DNA of 8,493 bases from CAZYWA01 sp964650975 [NCBI: uncultured bacterium] (GTDB lineage: Bacteria > JADJOY01). The notes beneath the pieces are model-generated. The model was not told the origin of the DNA and made no database searches. It saw only the letters and a program-made list of their open reading frames with translations. Each line of letters opens with the position of its first letter. Position 1 is the stretch's first letter. The DNA lies in the NCBI GenBank assembly GCA_964650975.1, contig CAZYWA010000347.1, positions 1 to 8,493 on the forward strand. The letters run 5' to 3'. The translations under genes were made by a program, and so were the position numbers. Positions 5,911-8,493 of the stretch are shown piece by piece.

Positions 5911-7343
5911 CGCGGGAGCGTCTCGACGTGAATGCGGCCCTTCGCCTCCGCGCAGCCCTTGCTGCTCGGCACCAGCTTGCCGGGGTTGAGCGCCAGCTCG
6001 GGGTCGAAGAGCCGTTTCAAGCGCTCCATCTCTTCGAGCTCGCGCTCCGAGAACATCCACGACATGAACGAGAGCTTCTCGACGCCGATCCCGTGCTCGC
6101 CGGTGATCGAGCCGCCCGCGTCGATGCACGCGCGCAGGATTTCCTCGCCGGCTGCCAGCGCCCGCGCGCGCATGTCGGGGTCGCGGGCGTCGAACGAGAT
6201 GTTGGGATGCAGATTCCCGTCGCCGGCGTGGAACACGTTGCAGATCGTCAGCCGGTGCTTCGCCGCGACCTCGACGGTGAGCGCCAGCACCTCCGCGAGC
6301 TTGGAGCGCGGCACGGTGCCGTCGAGCACGTACACGTCGCCGCGCAGTCGCCCCATGGCGCCGAAAGCGCTCTTCCGGCCCTTCCAGAGCTTGAGGCGGC
6401 TCGCCGGATCGCTGCCGATGCGCAGCTCGCTCGCCCGGTGCTCGCGACAGATCTGGGACGCGAGCGCCACCTTCGCTTCGAGCGATTCGGCCGAGCCGTC
6501 GAGGTCGACGAGCAACGCGACGTCGCAATCGGTGGGATAACCGGCCGCGTACTCGGGCGACGCTTCGATCGTGGCGATGGTGCCGCGATCGAGCGCTTCG
6601 AGTGCCGACGGTTCGAGGCCGGCGCTGATGAGGTCGGCCACCGCTTCGCAACCGTCGCGCAACTCCGGAAACGCCGCGAGCACCGTGCGCATCGCCGGCG
6701 CCAGGGGCGTGAGCCGGAGGGTCAGTGCCGTGGTGACCGCGAGGATTCCTTCGCTTCCCACCAGGAGCCCCACCAGGTCGTAGCCCGGCGTGCCGTCGTG
6801 CACGCCGCCCAGCTCGACGACCTCGCCGTCCGCGAGCACCACCTCGAGCCCCAGCACGTGCTGGCTGGTGAGGCCGTGCTTGAGCGCGTGCGGACCGCCC
6901 GCGTTCTCCGCTGCGTTTCCGCCCAGCGTGCAAACGATGCCGCTCGACGGATCGGGACCGAACACCAGTCCGTGACGTCCGGCTTCCGCCGAGAGCGCCG
7001 CGTTGGTGACGCCCGGTTGCACCACCGCATAGCGGCCGGCGGGGTCGAGCTTCACGATGCGATTCATCCGCGCCGTCTCGAGGATCACTCCTCCTCGAAC
7101 CGGCAGGGCGCCGCCAGAGAGACCGGTCCCCGCGCCGCGCGGTACCACCGGCACTCCCGCCGCCTTGCAGAGCGCCAGCGCCCGCGAGACCTCGCCGGTG
7201 CTGCGCGGCAGCGCTACCAGCCGCGGCCGCTCGCGCGCCAGCGTGAACGCGTCCGATTCGTAGGTGGTGAGCGACGCGGCGTCGGCGACGACACCGTCCT
7301 CACCGACGATGCCGGCGATCGCGCGCGCGAGGTCATCGCTCAC
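5907..7343 (-). CDS. glcD: Glycolate oxidase catalytic FAD subunit GlcD
   Basis: 478 residues (Escherichia coli GlcD is 499). It oxidises glycolate (often also D-lactate) to the 2-oxo acid using FAD, working with GlcE and GlcF. The FAD-binding half shows 'VPRGAGTGLSGGALP' at 67-81, 'FGPDPSS' and 'CTLGGNAAENAGGPHALKHG' at 128-157, and 'GSEGILAVTT' at 196-205. The C-terminal FAD-oxidase half shows 'LWKGRKSAFGAMG' at 319-331, 'NVFHAGDGNLHPNI' at 369-382, 'GSITGEHGIGVEK' at 411-423 and the ending 'FDPELALNPGKL'. All expected landmarks are intact. It starts at GTG 7343 with AAGGGA 5 nt upstream; the first in-frame Met is only at residue 93. It is the first gene of the glc cluster and overlaps glcE by 4 bp. 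A D-lactate dehydrogenase would look similar, but the split GlcD/E/F arrangement favours glycolate oxidase. No GlcC regulator, permease, glcG or glcB is in the window. Confidence 0.95.
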   Translation of the reverse strand: MSDDLARAIAGIVGEDGVVADAASLTTYESDAFTLARERPRLVALPRSTGEVSRALALCKAAGVPVVPRGAGTGLSGGALPVRGGVILETARMNRIVKLDPAGRYAVVQPGVTNAALSAEAGRHGLVFGPDPSSGIVCTLGGNAAENAGGPHALKHGLTSQHVLGLEVVLADGEVVELGGVHDGTPGYDLVGLLVGSEGILAVTTALTLRLTPLAPAMRTVLAAFPELRDGCEAVADLISAGLEPSALEALDRGTIATIEASPEYAAGYPTDCDVALLVDLDGSAESLEAKVALASQICREHRASELRIGSDPASRLKLWKGRKSAFGAMGRLRGDVYVLDGTVPRSKLAEVLALTVEVAAKHRLTICNVFHAGDGNLHPNISFDARDPDMRARALAAGEEILRACIDAGGSITGEHGIGVEKLSFMSWMFSERELEEMERLKRLFDPELALNPGKLVPSSKGCAEAKGRIHVETLPR

Positions 7344-7348
7344 GTGCT

Positions 7349-7354
7349 TCCCTT
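7349..7354 (-). promoter_or_regulatory. Ribosome-binding site AAGGGA for GTG-started glcD
   Basis: The minus strand reads AAGGGA, five bases, then GTG at 7343. The nearby ATG at 7336-7334 is out of frame, so this site supports GTG as the true start of glcD. Confidence 0.6.
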
Positions 7355-7400
7355 GCGTGCCCTGGGCTCGACGCGTAACCTGACGGATCGTCGCGGGGTG

Positions 7401-7429
7401 CGTAGCGAGCAGGGGCTCGATGCGCTACG
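7401..7429. promoter_or_regulatory. Inverted repeat CGTAGCG/CGCTACG in divergent promoter region
   Basis: Perfect 7-bp arms at 7401-7407 and 7423-7429 flank a 15-nt spacer. A nested alternative hairpin CGAGC-AGGG-GCTCG is possible at 7406-7419. It lies about 58 bp upstream of glcD and 73 bp upstream of the TPR gene, which diverge. This is a reasonable place for an operator serving one or both genes. I recognise no known site and no clear -35/-10 pair around it. Confidence 0.4.
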
Positions 7430-7445
7430 AAGAGCATCGCCGCGA

Positions 7446-7466
7446 AGCGCCCCGCTTCGGGGCGCT
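7446..7466. repeat. 9-bp perfect GC hairpin upstream of TPR gene
   Basis: Arms AGCGCCCCG (7446-7454) and CGGGGCGCT (7458-7466) enclose CTT. It ends 36 bp before the TPR start codon. If transcription of that gene begins upstream, it would be a 5'-leader stem-loop; otherwise it may insulate the two divergent units. There is no T-run on either side. Confidence 0.5.
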
Positions 7467-7502
7467 GTGACCGGTGCCGGGCTAGGGAACGAGGCGAAGT
7501 GC

Positions 7503-7844
7503 ATGGCGGAGGATCGCGACACTCTTTACATGGCGGGGCTCTCCGCCTTGGGCCAGATGGACTTCGACGCGGCGATCGCCAGCCTCGACAAGGCGGTGGA
7601 GCAGGATCCCAACGACGTCGAGCTGCTGCTCGCCCTGTCCATGGCGCATTCGAAACGCGGCGATCAGGACAAAGCCATCGAGATCGCGACGCGCGCCGCC
7701 GAGCTCGATCCCGAGGATCCGTTCCCCCATACCAATCTGTCGATGTTCTACCAGAAGAAGGGTATGACCGAGATCGCCGAGAAGCATTCGGCGATCGTGA
7801 CGCAGCTCAACGTCGAAGCACAGAAGCGCGCCACCCCGGGATGA
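7503..7844 (+). CDS. Small three-repeat TPR protein
   Basis: 113 residues made almost wholly of three 34-residue tetratricopeptide repeats: about 5-38, 39-72 and 73-106. Repeat 1 has Gly12, Ala24, Ala31 and Pro36 at consensus positions 8, 20, 27 and 32; repeat 2 has Ala58, Ala65 and Pro70; repeat 3 is weaker, with Ala92. There is no signal peptide or membrane segment, so it should be a cytosolic binding scaffold. The reading frame is open far upstream, but that part is antisense to glcD. ATG 7503 has GAGG at 7491-7494 and starts just before repeat 1. The TGA overlaps the ATG of the next gene, so both are likely made together, and the natural inference is that this protein binds or positions the trypsin-fold protein. 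The ligand is unknown. Confidence 0.85.
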   Translation: MAEDRDTLYMAGLSALGQMDFDAAIASLDKAVEQDPNDVELLLALSMAHSKRGDQDKAIEIATRAAELDPEDPFPHTNLSMFYQKKGMTEIAEKHSAIVTQLNVEAQKRATPG

Positions 7845-8416
7845 TGAAGACCACGTTCTCGAAGAAGATCGGGCGCGGCATCGCGCGCATCGGCCGCCGC
7901 AAGGGCGACGGCATCGAGGCGTTCGCGAGCTGCTTTCGCATCGTCGGGCACGGCCGCTTCCTCGGCGCGCGCCATTACCTGCACTCGAATCACATCGAGT
8001 CGCCGGTCGAGCTCGCGATCCAGGAAGCTTCCGGTCGCGTGCTGCCGGTCAAATCGTGGCGGCTCACGCTGCCCGGCGACCTGGCGATCTTCGAGACCGA
8101 CGGCGCCGCCGCAGATCCGCTCGAGCTCGACCTGCGACTGCCGCGCGACGGAGCGGACCTGGTGATCGCCGGTTACCCGCAAGGCGGCGAGCTGGCCTGG
8201 ATCGAAGGGCCGGTCTCGGGCTGGGACACCATCAAGCTCGCGCCCGACCTCGAGTTCGACGGCTTCTTCGTCGATTGCGAGGCCAAGGACGGCATGAGCG
8301 GCTCGCCGGCGCTCGATCCCAAGAGCGGCGCCGCCGTAGCCGTGCTTTCCGGCATCAACCCGGACCTCGGCATCGCCGCCTTCTGCCCGCTGCCCTCCCA
8401 CGGCTGGGACGACTGA
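7841..8416 (+). CDS. Cytosolic trypsin-fold (PA clan) serine peptidase-like protein
   Basis: 191 residues, starting at ATG 7841, which overlaps the TPR gene stop; a second ATG follows at 7844. No Shine-Dalgarno is seen, so translation probably depends on re-initiation after the TPR gene. The pattern fits a chymotrypsin-fold peptidase. A His lies after 'RFLGARHYLHS' (His45, with His48 as alternative). Asp80 is in 'GDLAIFE', like the 'DLAVL' Asp of HtrA. Ser153 is in 'DGMSGSPAL', like 'GNSGGP'. The His-Asp-Ser spacing (35 and 73 residues) is close to that of HtrA-type proteases. 'VIAGYPQGGELAWIEGPVSG' (108-127) resembles the strand pair before the active serine. There is no signal peptide; the N-terminus is short and basic (SKKIGRGIARIGRRKG), which may bind nucleic acid or membrane. 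No PDZ or other added domain is present. Activity and substrate are unproven; it could be a structural relative that has lost catalysis. Confidence 0.72.
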   Translation: MMKTTFSKKIGRGIARIGRRKGDGIEAFASCFRIVGHGRFLGARHYLHSNHIESPVELAIQEASGRVLPVKSWRLTLPGDLAIFETDGAAADPLELDLRLPRDGADLVIAGYPQGGELAWIEGPVSGWDTIKLAPDLEFDGFFVDCEAKDGMSGSPALDPKSGAAVAVLSGINPDLGIAAFCPLPSHGWDD

Positions 8417-8419
8417 GTC

Positions 8420-8492
8420 TCCCGGGGGGCTTTTCAAGCCCCCGCCCCGAAAAAAGTGCGATTTTTTCGGGGCCCCACCCCCAAGTCGGCTC
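8420..8492 (+). repeat. 73-bp structured 3' element, copy B, behind trypsin-fold gene
   Basis: This starts 4 nt after the TGA ends (stop 8414-8416), the same spacing as copy A. Hairpin 1 has arms 8425-8432 and 8436-8443 with loop TTC. The tail CCCCACCCCCAAGTCGGCTC (8473-8492) differs from copy A at one base. The element may continue past the window edge, since copy A is followed by another hairpin 9 nt later. Similarity between copies is high outside hairpin 2 and lost inside it, while the base pairing is kept. Confidence 0.8.
8444..8473 (+). terminator. 12-bp hairpin with A6/T6 stem, probable terminator
   Basis: Arms GCCCCGAAAAAA (8444-8455) and TTTTTTCGGGGC (8462-8473) pair perfectly around a 6-nt loop. 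Together with the GC hairpin just before it (8425-8443), a T6 run lies 18 nt downstream of a strong stem. This could stop transcription of the TPR/trypsin-fold unit. Because the stem is symmetric it could also act on transcripts arriving from the right. The T-run is inside a stem rather than directly after hairpin 1, so termination is likely but not certain. Confidence 0.55.
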
Positions 8493-8493
8493 G

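Noticed and set aside
4498-5931. Plus-strand frame opposite glcE and the hairpin-rich gap
   Set aside because: It runs through the structured repeats and opposite glcE, and its composition is typical of antisense GC frames.
5911-6933. Upstream extension of the glcE frame (Arg/Gly/Ala-rich)
   Set aside because: It overlaps glcD in another frame, shows no family similarity, and the ATGA overlap at 5907-5910 marks the true start.
5679-7502. Long plus-strand open frame leading into the TPR gene
   Set aside because: It is antisense to glcD and glcE, which have full family motifs. Its translation is Arg/Ala/His-rich without recognisable domains; only the part from 7503 is real.

Overview
The window is 8.5 kb of very G+C-rich bacterial chromosome, clearly above 60% G+C by eye, with strong G/C preference at third codon positions. 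It carries long spurious antisense reading frames, as such genomes do. Gene content is a glycolate oxidase set, a soluble hybrid histidine kinase, a secreted glycosidase-like protein and a TPR/trypsin-fold pair. This fits a free-living, high-GC, heterotrophic proteobacterium-like organism (a myxobacterial, deltaproteobacterial or related uncultured lineage is a guess). Nothing here fixes the taxon, and no phage, plasmid, transposase, tRNA, rRNA or CRISPR feature was seen.

Layout. (1) 1-803, minus strand: 5' part of a gene for an exported TIM-barrel glycoside-hydrolase-like protein, running off the left edge. (2) 804-1141: a 338-bp control region with a sigma-54-like promoter match, two sets of dyads/direct repeats, and two small hairpins behind the kinase gene. 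(3) 1142-3079, minus: REC-PAS-HisKA-HATPase-REC hybrid kinase without membrane segments. (4) 3232-7343, minus: glcD-glcE-glcF, the three subunits of glycolate oxidase. glcD and glcE overlap by 4 bp (ATGA), but glcE and glcF are separated by 237 bp of hairpin-rich DNA. (5) 7344-7502: divergent control region with two inverted repeats. (6) 7503-8416, plus: a 113-residue TPR protein and a 191-residue cytosolic trypsin-fold protein, also overlapping by ATGA.

The most unusual feature is a 73-bp structured element present twice, once behind glcE (4773-4845, minus) and once behind the trypsin-fold gene (8420-8492, plus). Each copy begins exactly 5 nt after the stop codon and points the same way relative to its gene. 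Both contain a GC hairpin with a CTT/AAG stem top, then a second hairpin whose outer stem is conserved while its interior is different yet still paired, then a conserved tail. This looks like a dispersed RNA-structured 3' element or terminator family. One copy sits inside the glc cluster and may uncouple glcF from glcDE.

How the genes work together: GlcD and GlcE (FAD proteins) and GlcF (Fe-S protein) together oxidise glycolate to glyoxylate and pass electrons to the respiratory chain. The TPR/trypsin-fold pair is probably translated as a unit and may act together, but its role is unknown. The kinase and the glycosidase-like protein are on the same strand as glc but are separated by gaps and need not be co-regulated with it.
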